Origin: Certhia americana
Taxonomy: Eukaryota > Chordata > Aves > Passeriformes > Certhiidae
Assembly: GCA_018697195.1 (NCBI GenBank)
Contig: JAGMWU010000038.1
Location: 965,921 to 1,029,920, forward strand
Length of the DNA: 64,000 nucleotides
Direction of reading: 5' to 3'
The position numbers and the translations under genes are program-made. Shown piece after piece: positions 1 through 13,500 of the stretch. The stretch's first letter is position 1. Every line of letters starts with the position of its first letter. The notes under the pieces were generated by a model. That model was not told the DNA's origin. It did not search any database and saw only the letters and a program-made list of their open reading frames with translations.

Positions 1-1415
1 ATCATATATAATATATAATCTGCACAGAAATAATATACATAGAATTTATAAATCAATAATAAATCTTATTATTGACTTAGAAATCATAAAAAAATCAATA
101 TTAAAATTATATTATATTATTATGTATATATGAGCAATAATTAATCTATACATAAAGAATACACCAATATAAAATTAAACAAGCGAAGTTATTCAATACT
201 AAAATGCTCTTGTTTGTCCAAAGTGTAATTCCACACAGTGTAATTCCTGTGCTGGCTCATCCTTTGCTATTCAAAGGGGCAAAATAAGATTTTAAATGGG
301 ACCTTCCTCTGAGAAAGGGGTAGGCATGCGAGAATCACCTGGTCAGGTGCAGCTCCTGCATTTGTGCCTGGGGGTAGGGGCGATGTGCCAGACGACACCC
401 CTCAAGTGACAGACCTGAGCACTGTGGACCCATTTTGCCATGCCCAGGCCAAGTGACTACACTCTGAGCCCCCCCAAGCACCGATCGGCAGACGCCTGGG
501 GGGGGACACCAATAGTGCAAGGGGTCAGGGCGACACCACCAGGCATCAGGGAGGGACACCAGCAAGGTGGCGGAGGACCAGGCAAGGGTGGGGACACCAG
601 GCAAAGGACGGACTATCTCGCTCCAACCAGGCAAATCTGGGGAGGACACCATGCAAGGGGAGACATCAGGCAAAGGGCGGGGAGACATCATGCAAGGGGG
701 GGGACATCAGAGCAAGGAGGGAGGACATCAGGGGCAAGGGGGGGGGACACCAGCAAGGTGCAGGGGAACACCAGGCAATGGTGGGACTCAGGCAAGGGGA
801 GGGGAACACCAGGCAAGGGGGGGGCACCAGCTAAGGGGACGGGACTCACTGGCCTGGGGGGACACCAGCCACTGTGAGGGGACACCAACTGGGGGAGACA
901 TCAGCCCTGGGGGGGACACCAGCCCTGATGGGGACATCACCTCGGGGGTGACACCAGCCCTGGATGTTGGGACACCAGCCCTGAGGGGGAACACCAGCCC
1001 TGGGGGGGACACCAGCCCTGGAGGGACACCAGCCTGGGGTAGGGTACATCATCCCTGGGGGAGCACCGCCCAGGAGGGGACACCAGCCCAGGGTCCCTCC
1101 CCAGGGGCAGCAGCTGGAGCTGTTCCTGTGGCTGCTCCACCATCCATGGACTGGAAGGAGCCAGAGCCTGGAGCTGAGCTGGGAGGGAACTGGTCTGACT
1201 GGGACCAGCTGGGAGTGGGGGGGTCCAGCAGGGCCCTTCTGGGTCACTGTGAAGGGGACTCAGTGGCAGCAGTGACAATCTGGGGTGACACTGGGACCCC
1301 AGAGGGTCAGATTGGGAATATCCCACCCTGTGATGATGCCTTTGTTGCTGGGTGCATCCAGCACAACTCTTTTCTTAGGAGATGATGAGCTGGTGAGAAA
1401 CAATCCACTGCTAAC
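1..1415 (-). other. ASH1L: ASH1L intron 10 (partial)
   Basis: The first 200 bp are strongly AT-rich without recognisable genes. The G-rich minisatellite occupies 497-1095. The remainder up to the exon 10 donor shows nothing I can identify. The next ASH1L exon should be further left. Confidence 0.8.
497..1095. repeat. G-rich minisatellite in ASH1L intron 10
   Basis: Many irregular copies of a GGGGACACCAG / GGGGACATCAG core are separated by GCAAGG or CCCTGG spacers, with strong strand asymmetry (G-rich on plus). It creates long repeat-coded frames on both strands that are not genes. Confidence 0.9.
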
Positions 1416-1524
1416 CTGTTCAGACAATCCTCCACACAGCCCTTGCCACTGTCATCCTCTGGTTTCTTACAATTGCAGGTGGTGGCCTCGTAGCCAGAGA
1501 GAGGTTTGACATCCACATAGACAT
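1416..1524 (-). CDS. ASH1L: ASH1L exon 10 (start of AWS domain)
   Basis: The exon is 109 bp, phase 1 to phase 2, with acceptor tttgtcctccag and donor AACAG|GTTAGC. It encodes [20 protein letters not shown] and then CVEDCLNR, with the first zinc-ligand cysteines of the AWS domain. The polypyrimidine tract is an unusual stretch of nearly pure T on this strand. The next exon, expected to begin near MIFAEC, is beyond the left edge. Confidence 0.95.
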
Positions 1525-1539
1525 CTGGAGGACAAAAAA

Positions 1540-1588
<49 letters not shown>

Positions 1589-4500
1589 CAAACCCAAATG
1601 GGGAAAAGAATTATTTTCAGGTGAAAAACCAGAACCGTTTATCTACAGTATTTTCATTCCAATCAGTAAAGTTAAAAAAAGCAGATGGAATTGTCTTTGG
1701 TAGGACAAAGAGCAGGACAGAAAGGAGGGTGTCACATGAAAATTCCACAGTTATCACAGCTTAGTAATAAGATTTTACTTACTGGAACGGATTTTTTTAT
1801 AAAGTGGGACATCTGGCTTTTTATACAACTAGAAGGAAGAGAAAGAAAATTTTAATACATTGCATAAGTGCATCTGTTATTCAAAAGGATCAGGGAAATT
1901 ATGTTCTGTACATAGGGAACTGTTCCGTAATCATTACTAGAAATCTGTGTTCTCTTCTCTAGGCTCAGACTGCATTAACAAATAGGTCACAAAAACGACC
2001 TGAATAAGTGGAATTTGGGCTTGGTGAGACAGTGGAGCAGTTTATTCACCACATTATTTATTCTGTCTGCCCAGAGCAATGTGGGAAACAGCTGTCCTGA
2101 GGACAGGCTCCTCTGAATGGGGCTTAGAAGAAGAGGAATTATTTATACCTACTTTGGAGAAACCATCTTTGGTGGAATCACCATGTGCCAATGCTTAAAA
2201 AAGTGAAAACAAAAAAATCAAGGTGCTGATCTATCAAAGTGACTCGATGATCTTAAGGGGGTTTTCCAGTCTAAAGGATTCTGGGGTTCTATAAGAATTC
2301 TGAGTACAGGTGGGAGCCACGAGAAATGCAGATCCATCTTCTCTGCAGAGGAGCTTCCTCTGCAGATGGAGATGATGGGAAGGGAAAGGGGAGTTTACAT
2401 CACAATTCATAATCTCGTATATATTCCAGCCTTTCAAACAAGCTTTAAGGAATAATTTCCAATTATTTGCTATTTCACACACATTTCTTGCACTAAGAGC
2501 CTTCCCTCAGTGACCCTTGTGGCCCACAGGAACAACTCAGACATCTCCACAGCCCTGTACAGAGAAATTCCTCTGCAAGGGCCTCCAGTATTCCAGGAAG
2601 AGCTGGAAAATGTCAAGGAAACAGATTCCAAGTATTTGTTACTTATAAAATACTGAACAGATGAGACAGGCCATCGTCAATACACGGCAAGAAAGTGTCC
2701 TCAGCTGAAATGTCCCCCATGCTCCTGACTTGAGGATCAGATTCCAGGGGTGTTGGAGTGCAGCTGGAGCCACAGCACCTGGGAATGTGTCCTGCTCATT
2801 TACATGCTCAAGTTACATGTCTAAGAGCACTTTCTCACCACAGAGCTGAGGGTAGATTCTCCCATCAGCCTTAAATCCTCTGGTAAATCACTTGGTGAAA
2901 ACATCTCAGGGGAAAAAAAAAAAAAAATCCTATTTTTAAGCTTGCACATATTTAAAGCTCTTTAAAAAGAACGAGACTGTTAAACAGTTTCTCTTCTTTC
3001 CTCAGTACGAAAATTTCAGCTTGCAAGTGAAAAATAAATTCCACTCTGCTGGGATTGATCCAAGAAAAATAAGGCCTGAAATTTCTCAGTGGTGCTGGCA
3101 GTACATCCGAATTCTCCTGAGGCGTGTCTGAAACCAGCTCCCCGCACAGAGCAGCACTGCCAAAATAAAAGTCTGCAGCCAAATTATTGACTTTTGTCGG
3201 AGCAGAAACTCACAGGGTTGCTATTTTGCAGGAGATGGAATAATGGGAATTCTCAACATTAAATACATGTGCAAATCCCTTCTCCCCTCACGCAGCGGCA
3301 GCAACAAGAAATCCCCCCCAGCTGGGATGTGTGAACAGGCTCTCTCTGAATGCTGCTGTTTCCTTCTGATCCCAATCTTGGCAACCCCTGATTTCTTATC
3401 TCCTACCTGGTTGTGTTTCCACTGCCAGAGGATGTCGTAAGGCAGCTGGAAGTCGATTCTCTTTTGTCTGAGGTACTTCCCTGAAACAAAAAGGTTTGTA
3501 AGTGGCACACACTCACAGCCACGTGTCCTGAGAGGAGGGGAGCTGCTCCCAGGCACTTGGCCAGGCTCTGACAGGGCCTCTCAGGACTGCAGAGCAGAAA
3601 GGAGAGGGGCAGAACCCTCTGAGAACGTTCTGGATGTCAGGGCAGGCCCAGGGAAGAGCCCCCAGGACACAGCCCTGGGTCCCATCTCCTGTCCTGCTCA
3701 GGAGGGGTCTCCATGGACAGAGAGGGATGGGAAGGAGCTGGGTCAGACCCCACCACAGCCAACCCAGGACAGGAGTGACCACAGCACCTGTCAGAACTGA
3801 CCACAACCCTGTGAGGGCACCACAGCCAACACCAGAAACAACTGACCACAATCCAGGACAGAACTGACCACATCACCTGACAGAACTGACCATGACACCT
3901 GACAGGACTGGCCACAACCCTGTGAGGGCACCACAGCCAACACCTGAAACAACTGACCACAATCCAGGACAGAACTGACCACAGCACCTGTCAGAACTGA
4001 CCACAACCCAGGACAGAACTGATCACAGCACCTGTCAGCACTGACCATGACACCTGACAGCACTGACCACAACCCTGTGAGGGCACCACAGCCAACACCA
4101 GAAACAACTGACCACAATCCAGGGCAGGAGTGACCACAGCACCTGACAGAACTGACCACAGCACCTGACAGCAGCCAACACCTGACAGAACTGATCACTG
4201 CACCTGACAGAACTGACCATGACACTTATCAGGACTGATCACAACACCTGACAGAACTGCCCACAGCCCTGTCCTCAAAGCTGGCACATTCTCCTGAGTT
4301 TTCCTGTGCACAATCCAACACTTAAACACCTGGGACAAGACCTGCACCGCCCATGCAGGGTGGTAAAACACAATATTGTACTCAAAGAAATCAAATCAGT
4401 TTTGAAAATAGTCTCCCAGCCTGTTCTCGTGACCTTTACCAGAAGAGATTTAAGAATGAATTCAGACTTGGCAAACACATTCCCAGATTTTTTGGAAAGG

Positions 4501-7500
4501 CTTCAAGGGGATCTGTATTTTCAGCAATAAATGGAACTCATTTTAGACAGGAGCTCCTGCTTTCACTGCAGATTTTGGCTCTATTCTATCATTCCCTGTC
4601 ACCCCGAAAGGACACAGACCCATTACATCATTCACACCAGACCTGAGGGCTGACACTGGTTGGTTCTAGCCAACATTCAACATTCTCTGAACATTTTGCT
4701 GGAATCCTGTGTCACAAAACTGCAGGGAGCAGAGTGCCTAGGATGAAGTATCAGGCCCAGGCCTGATTATTTTCCCCTCAGCTTTTCTAACTGTTAACAA
4801 GTGCCTTTATATTCCTCCAGCAATGCTCTGTGGGTTCATATAAATTCACACGCATACCCTCACCACTGGAAAATAAAAATGGTAATGTTTTCCTTACAAT
4901 TTACCCCTAAATTACTTTCCATTTTCAATGCCTTATTCATCCCTAGCAGGTTCCAGGAAAGAGCTAAATCTCCTGGGAATTTGCTTTCACTTCTATGACC
5001 TCAGCAGGCCAAACAAAAGGCTCTTTCAGGTGCCCTGGCACTGGGCCTCCAGCACAGGGAAGGTTCCTCCAGCCCTCCTCAAGTGGGCACCAGTGCAGTC
5101 CCCTGGCAGAACCCAATCCTGCTCACTGCTCTGGGGTTAAACCATCCCCAGGCATCCCTGGAGCCACGGGAGCAGCTGCAGGGCAGGACCAGCAATGTGG
5201 GTTGGAAACCTGGTGAACCTGGTTTTATGACCCCGTTCACAAAGAAACTGAGCAAGGGCACGTTTTGAAGAATTTAAATTGTCACCTTCAGCTCCGAAAC
5301 CTGTTTTGTGGCTCCTGATTCACAGAGCTCTGTCCAACTGCTCTGCTTTGCTGTGCAGTTGTGCAGGGAGCCAAACAGTTCAGTGAGAGAAGACAAACCA
5401 GTGACAGCACGTGTTTGATGGGACAAAGATTCCTGCTGAACAACGCGGAATTCCCCAGACCCACTGGGCGTGACAGGACTTGCAGCAAGAAATCACAGCA
5501 CATCAAAAGCTGAAACAATGACCTGAGAATCAGGAAATTATTCAATCTTGGTTTAACCTGGGAAATGGTATGAGCTGCAAACAGTGGGAGCTCGGGACCA
5601 CCCCCCCAGCCCAGTCTCTGGGAGCAGCATCCTGAGCTCCATCCCCTCTGAGGGCCTGGGATGGATTTGGGTTATGGCTTCTCTCCACAGGCACTTCCCT
5701 GGAAGTGTTCAAGGCCAGACACAGGGTTTGGAGCAACCTGGGCTATGGAAGGCCATGGAACAGGGTGGAAGGTCCCTTCCCACCCAAACCATTCCATGAT
5801 TCTGTGATTATGTGAAATCCTAAATCCCATTTTTTTCCTACCCGAGACCTAAAAATGGGGATAAAGTAAAAAGAAAGACAAGAGCAAAGCTTTTAATTCT
5901 TCCACCCTTTTATCCCTGTGTAAAGACAGACACCATTAAGTGTATGGGGACATAGGGGAATTTATCATTCCACGCTCAGCTTCTGGGATTTAACAAATGG
6001 TCATAATTGCCTGTGGCTATTCTGCTGTAATTTTACTTTGAGGTGGAAACTATTGCTCTGCATTTCATCCAAGGACTATCACAGTTAAAGCAGGTTTTCA
6101 ACTAGAATGGTATTTTCTGACAGCCAAAAAAATCAAGAACCGTGTTTTAAGCTAAAAAAAAGCCTCTCAACTCAAACTGGGGAACACAGGGATGAGTTGG
6201 CAAAGTCCTTGTGCCAAAAGCCACGAGTGACATGGCAAGGGATAAAAACCAGAGAAAGGCAGAAGCTGTGCAGGCCCCCCCCAGTGCCACATTTGTCTCC
6301 CAACAATGAAAACACAGGTGAGGTACCCACCAACGTGGATAGGGGCTGGGAACAGCCCATGCTCATGCTCCCCTGGGGTGTATTCCAGCTTCTCCTTCTT
6401 CAGCTGGATCAGGCGGCTCTTGGGGCTGTGGAGGACAGGACAGAACCAAAACATCACAATGAGGAGGAGCTGCCATTTGCAAGAAACCCATTTTCTGTCT
6501 TAGTTAAGGCACAAATGTCTGCAGCATCAGGCGAGAGAGCAATAATAGAAATGGCCAAAGAACTGCTTTTCATGTTGTCTGTCAAACACACTGATCCCAG
6601 CCCTCCCACAATGGAATTTTTCTCCATAAACGCTGTTAAGGCAACACCCAATGGGACATCATTGACTTTAAATGCCCAGCATGTGATATAAAAGTAATAA
6701 CTAAAACTACACAAATAAAAAAGATGACTGGCAGATCGTATCTGGTGGTTTCACTGAGGAGCTGGACACGTGACACATGTACAACCCTGCTCTCCCACTT
6801 CCCTAAGAGCAAACATTCATGTGCTGCCCTTTAGAAGGCTGTTCATCAGAAAAGGCAGAAAAAGAACAGAAATCAGAGGTAAGAAAGCAATGAGACACCC
6901 CTTTGCAAAGAATAAAATAGGAGTGTAAAATCAGAATGGTTGTATGGGTCAGGCAGGTGACAGCTCTGTAATCTGGTGTTTATAAACATCTCCTCCTGGC
7001 CAACAAAAAACCTTGGAAAATAGAATCTGATGTGGTTATATTTAGAACTGCAGCCCTGCAATATTCAAAGGAGACTCCTAAATGTTAAATATACCAAAGA
7101 TGAAATGATATTGAAGCCTATTGAAGTTTATTGAAGTTTTTTAAGGGATCTATTTTATTAACTGGACAAATAACAGAAAGATGGCTCAATAAAAAAAATG
7201 TGAAGGGAAAATGCAAGTTAAAACCAAATTTTGAGATATAGATATCAACAACTGGAAATAATTAGGAAGAAATTCTTCCCTGTGAGGGTGGGGAGGCCCT
7301 GGCACAGGGTGCCCAGAGAAGCTGTGGCTGCCCCTGGATCCCTGGATGTGTTTAAGGCCAGGTTGAACAGGGCTTGGAGCAACCTGGGATAGTGGAAGGT
7401 GTCCCTGTCCATGGCAGAAGGTGGAATAAGATGAGTTTTAAGGTCCCTTCCAAGCCAAACCATTCCATGATTCTGTGATTCCAAGTGAGCCAGTTTGCCC

Positions 7501-10500
7501 TGGGTGAGACCTCAGGGTCTTCCACCAGCCCAGGTGGGCACCTACAGCAGGGAGCTGGGGGAGGACATTCCTGAGCATCTGACACACTGAAACATAAACC
7601 TGGCCACACAAAAGGTCAGACTTGATGATCTTGGAGGTTTCTTCTAACCTTACAGACTCTGATTGTACAAGAAACTCTTCCCTCTCTATAATCCAATGCC
7701 TGAAGCTGTTTGGTTCAGTTTCTGTAGGGATGAAGTCCTAACACCCATTTTGGTGTTATAAACTCCCCACCAAGAGAACTGAACCCTGTGCAGGCTTCCA
7801 GTAACAGGGCAATGGCCAAATGACATTTTTGTAGATGAGCACATTTTGTATCACTCTGCAGGGGCTAAAGACCAGGTTTAGTGTCAAAATGTCCATCTGA
7901 AGTGTCAGGCAAACTGAGGGAACAAAGACCAGACCCACAGTTGTCTTCCTTGTACCTTCACTTCTCTCCATCACCCTCCTTCCTTTTTTTCTGTTCCATT
8001 TCTGTTCCTCCTCTCCAGCTTCCAGTGTCCTTACATTCTTACCATGCTGGCTGGGATTACTTCTCTGTGGAATTATATTTTTGATGTGTGGAACCCCATT
8101 GTCCCTCAGGCCATAGTTTGATGAACATTTTAAGTGGGGATAAGCCAGCTTTGATGCTGATCTGACCATTGGTCTGCCTGCAGGGTTAACTGCTCCAGGG
8201 AGCCTCCAATGGAAGGCTGGATTCCATCCAACCATTATCCTACCTGGACATCAGGATGGGACAAAGGAAGGGACAGCACAAGAACAGGAATTTGCCATAG
8301 AGGTGAGGAGAAAGCACAGCTGATTCTTTTGGTGCAACATCAGGCACCTGCTGAAGTGCAGTTCATGTCCTGCTCAAGTATCAGAACAATGCATTTCTCT
8401 AAACACTCCAAATGTGTTCTCTAAACACATTTTAATTAATTGCTAATTTACCAATTATGAATTTTTCTTGGTGAACTGGACTTTGCAGTTCCCTCCTCTG
8501 GGAAAGCCACTGCTGGATACAGAGATCAACTCCTGCATGAGATCTTCTCTTGTTTTCAAAGCTGCAACCTTGTGCAACCACAGATGGAACATCTCTCCAG
8601 CACCATGGAACTCCCAGAGTAAGCTAAGAACTGGGCACACTCCTGAGGAGGTTACAGCCATGCTGCCTACAAAATTACAGTTAGAAATGAGGTAGAACTG
8701 AGACTGACTCAGGAACCATTCCTTCTATCCTTAATTCATCTGCAACGTATCAAAGTCTGAGCTTTATTTGCTGTATTTTAACAAGGTCTCCAGATGGAGG
8801 GGAGCTGGAATGAACTCCTGCTGAGGCAAATTGTACGTGGCTGCAGAGAAATAAGGTACTTTTAAAATACCTTTTTAAAATCAACCCTTGAAATCCCTTT
8901 CAACAGTTCACCAACACTGGCCAGGACAGGCCAAATCTTTCCTGTGCTGTTGTTGAGCAGCTGGATGTGACATGCAGGGACAGGCTGTGACTTGTACAAA
9001 CCTCAGTGTAACCTTCACTGCTTCACACGTCCTCGTGACATTTGGGAATTATTTAGGAAGGGTGAAATAGAGTAGGAAAATGGTGGTTAAGGCAAAGTGT
9101 CTGCAGTGAACGCTGCAAACAATTACAGAAAACCAGTGAGTACAACCCACTAATGGAACACAGTGACTGTGAGAATGGGGACAGGGACCAACACTCACTG
9201 TCACAGCACTAGAGGGTGCCCCATGATCATAGAGCTGCCTTTTCCTTCTCCACTCAGATCAGGTTTTCAAACTCCTACAGCAGGAAGTTATGGAAGTACT
9301 GGGATAACAACACGAACTTCTGCTCTCCTCTTACTCTATTTCCAAATATCCAACCATATGTCTGACCATGCAGTAGAATGGGAACAGCACATCAAACCAG
9401 ATAAAAATCTAACTACCAAAAAGTGACTGTTGTTCTGTGGATTTAGTCTGCTGAACCAACTTGGTAAAGAAGTGATCCAGTGCCAGCAGAATGGAATGGT
9501 GGGATCAGCCCTTCAGGCTGCAAAGGAGTCTCCAATGGAGATGGCCACAGTTCTGTCCTTGCCCAGCTATGCAGGTCCATGCCCTGCTTCAGGATCAGTG
9601 TGCAAACACTGCAGAGGCAGCTCACACGGGGGAGGCAGCATTTGCTGCCTTGGAAGGGTGAAGTTCCTCAGTGCCCATAAAGCAGCTCACCCCAAACCTT
9701 AGGATCAGAGCAGGGAAGAACTCAGCATGTGGAACAGGCAAAGGGAAAACAAACTAGCCCTCTATAAGGGATTTGCAACTTCCCCCTGAGCAGTGGAGGA
9801 GCAGCTCCAATCCTCTGCTTTATGTGAGCAGGGACAACACCTGAGGGAACAGCTGGAGCTGTGCCAGGGAGGTTTAGGTTGGATATCAGGAAATGGTTCT
9901 TCCCCCAGAGGGTGCTGGACACTGCCCAGGCTCCCTAGGGAATGAGCACAGTTCCAAGGCTGCCAGAGCTCCAGGAGCCTTTGGACAATGCTCCCAGGCA
10001 CAGGATGGGATTGTTGGGGCTGTGCACAGCCAGGAGTTGGACTCCATGATCTTTGTGGGTCCCTTCCTTCTTAGGAACACTCCAAGTTTCAAATATTTAC
10101 ACTAAAGAAAAGGAGACTCTCTCAGCTGCTCTCCTAAGGCAACAGATGAAACTGTGAGTTTTGAATGTTGCATGCTGTGTACAGCAGTGACAGTAAAGCT
10201 TTACCACATCTCTTTAAAACAGATAAAACTCAAGTGGCCTCGCTTTGGTCAGACTGAGATCTTTGTTTCTTCCTTAGAGTCTTGATTCTTTCACTGATTC
10301 CTTCACTCTACCATGGAGAGAGATTACAGCAGGAGCAGCTGATAAGCTGTACTGGCAGTTTCCCAGTGGTCTCTGTAACATTTTAAAGTGGTCTATGACA
10401 TAGTGAGAAGGTGCCAAATTTTCTCTCTTTTCAATCTGTCAGCTCATATTGGAACAGAAGCACAAATTTCTGACTTCAGCTCTTTTGTTCAGATAGCATT

Positions 10501-13500
10501 AGAAAACATGTGTGACTACAAAGGGAAGGGAAAGAGAGGTATCCACATTCTAGTGGACACCAGGCTGCAAACCAACCAGCGGGAAAAATAAGGAAATGCT
10601 GGATTTTTTTACCCTGAACATCTCAGAGAAAATAGAGATGAACTTCACTGAACTGTGAAATGAACTGGGTGCATATCTGAAATTCTTTCACACAGAAGAC
10701 GAACAGTTGTCACCATGCAGCCAATGAAAACAGGAACCTAATGACCCCTTCTCTGCAGACACTGTGTTCAGCTCCTGCTCAGAACCTGCACACATCCAGC
10801 TCTCCCAGCACCTGGATTGCCAGGACCATTAAAACCCTTAAATAAATCTCTTACCTTCTTCAAAGCTGATAATCAGAAACACTTTCAAACTGCTCAAGGC
10901 TTCTTTCTGACTGGGGTTACGTCTTACATCCTCACTGGGTCAGGTTCTGACAATTACCATGCATGTAATTTTCCACAGGCTTCAATTAAGTTGATGGTTT
11001 TACTTCACCTACTCATGAGTGGCAGCTCTTTATGGTTCTAGGTGAAAGGAGTTTCCTCTGGACTATCAAACAGCAGTTTTTGCTCTGGTTTACTTACTCT
11101 GTGGTTTTGTACACATCAGAGTAGAGCCCAGCCTTCTGGTACTTCTTCTTTGGGGGTCGAGGGGCTTTCTTCTCACGCTGGGTTAGAGGAGGCAAAGGCT
11201 GCTCAGGGGTTTCAGATTCAGGTGGTTTCCCAAGGGCCTCATGCGGACTGGGAGGTTCAGCTACTGTCTCAGAGAAACTGGAAGAAAAAGCAGAGATAAA
11301 AAAAATCACGTTCCCATTAAGATCATCTCACAGTATTTAATTATTCCTCTGTCAAATCTGATCAGCAGAAAAAGCTCATGTTTCTGAATTTCTGGGTGTC
11401 TCAACTACCTAAAAAAATGCAACTCAATGATCACGATCAAGTGGGGGTTAAGCATAAGAAAAGTATGATTTTTTTGGTGACATTATTATTACAAAAAGAA
11501 TGTTGTTTGTACTGCTAATGTTTATCCCTCAGAACTTCAGATGAGTAATTCAGAAGGCAGCTCTTGCTCTCTGCTTTTGCACTCTAAAACCAGCACGTGG
11601 TAACCCTTTCCTCTGCCTTCAGGAGAGCCACAGAGCAGCCCCTGAACACGTGGTGCCAGCAGCACCCTCACAGCACCCATTTCTGGAAAGGAGAACTCCT
11701 GTCAGAGTTTGATCTGTTTATTGATGACTTTGGGGACAGGTGTGAGATGAGATCAGAGAGATTTCTGGTGTGTGCCTTTACCACTGACTGCACAGGTGCA
11801 CCGTTAACTCCTCCTTGCTGCTTTAGCTTTACTCTTTACCTGCATTACATCCCTTGGCATCACTTTACATCCTGTGCTGCCTGTAAGTATTTGTGATCTA
11901 CATGAGTAGGTCCCATGGCACACGCGACTCTTCAGGGCTCCTTATTCCACACAGGATGATGGAACAATCTGTGCCACCTCATCAGTAACCCAACACAACA
12001 AGGACAGTTTCAGGGCGCCTGAGATTCCCATTTCTGGGCTGTGTTCAGTACCTGAGGAAGGCCCTGAACACACTTAAGGCTGAAATGTTGGTTCTCTCTA
12101 CACTGAACTCCTTAATAAAATCAAGCAGAAGATTCCCTCAATGACTGAAATGCTCTACAACCAACTGAGGTACAAAATTGCAAGGGGATCACCTCTTATT
12201 GCTCTCCTGCTCATCTTCAGGCAATGACTTGTGTCTCTTTCTGGCCTGTTCCTCCGGCAGCCACCTCTTCCTCTTCCAGCCTTTGCGGTGCTCAGGGTTC
12301 AGGTTCACGCTTTGCACCACGGCTTCGATGACATCTGTGATGGTGTCTGGCCCCAGGTGCAGGGGGCTGCTGCTCTGCTCCGTGTCCTCCAGCTCCTGGC
12401 TGACCAGCCTGGCTGCCTGGAAAGCCTGCATGGACACCACGGCCTGCAGCGGGTACTTGCGCGGCCGGCCCGGCCGGCGCTTCACGAAGTTATTCCCCGT
12501 CCGCGACTGCCTCTGCAGCTTTTTGGCTTTCAGGATTTTGTTGACGTGGTCCAGATTTTTTTTGGTCGCCAGGATCTTGTTGTAATTGCACATTTTCCTC
12601 GCTTGGCGTTGCATGGCCTCCACCACGCTCCTCTTGAGGTGCCGTGGGGAGTAGCTGCCGGGCAGCCGTTCCTGCAGCAGGGAGATGCTGTCGCTGCAGG
12701 AGCTGCTGGGGATGGCCGGAGCCCCCAGACCGTCCTGCTTGCCCAGGGCTCTCTCCCGGGAGTGGTTCCGGGCAGGGCTGGCCGATGGAGGGGCAGACAC
12801 GTTGGCCATGACGGCTTCCAGGGTCTTGTCGAGCGTGGGTGGCCCGTCCTGCTGGGCCATGCGGGACAGCAGGGTGTCCACAGAGTCCTCGGCCGCCGGC
12901 GCCAGGCGCGCACCCCGGGCTGGCCCTGCCACCCCTGAAACACAGACACAGCTGGAGGTGATGCCAAAGGATTTTAGCTTTTCTATTTTTTTATGTATTT
13001 GTAATCCTGCAATTCTTTGGTGTATAACTCTAAACTCCATGTACAGTGTCAGCTACTGTTCTCCCATTTTGGTCAGACACAACAATTCCTGTCCAGGCCT
13101 GAGAATCAAGGATACCTCACTGGCTCAGGCCCCAAAAATGTAAACCAAAGTGAGTTGGGGGAAGCAAACTTGGGGTAAATGACTTCATTACCTGAAGCTG
13201 TTATTGGAAAATCAACCCCCAATATGCAAATGGACCAAACTAATAAAAGTTTGAAAACCTGTGACCCCTCATCCATTTTTGGGTGTAGCCCCTGGGGGGT
13301 TTCATCTGCCCATAATCTATCTGAAGGCCCTTCAATAAATAGAACTGCTTTTTATTCCCTTAATTTTCCCCGGCCTCCGTTTTTAGGTAGCTCAAGAAGG
13401 CATCAGAGTGCAGATGGAACCAAAAACATGGAGCTAAAACATAACAGCTGCATCAACTGACAGCATTTGTGTCCTGGGGCTGCCCAGAATGTTCGTTGAC

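Larger units (their letters stand above)
3481..6330 (-). other. ASH1L: ASH1L intron 7
   Basis: Contains the 3.8-4.3-kb minisatellite and the CR1 at 5640-5815. I see nothing identifiable in 4300-5640 or 5815-6330. Confidence 0.8.
6426..11097 (-). other. ASH1L: ASH1L intron 6
   Basis: Contains CR1 fragments at 7245-7485 and 9780-10095. The rest (6430-7240, 7660-9780, 10095-11097) is unique AT-balanced sequence with no supported gene or RNA. Confidence 0.78.

Noticed and set aside
497..1095. Regular repeats with spacers, superficially CRISPR-like
   Set aside because: Unit length and spacing are irregular, the host is a vertebrate, and the pattern is a minisatellite.
567..1385. 272-codon Gly/Thr/Ser-rich frame on plus
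   Set aside because: Translation of the G-rich minisatellite; overlapping frames are equally open.
12231..12938. 235-codon frame on plus opposite ASH1L exon 5
   Set aside because: Antisense shadow of a GC-rich conserved coding exon.
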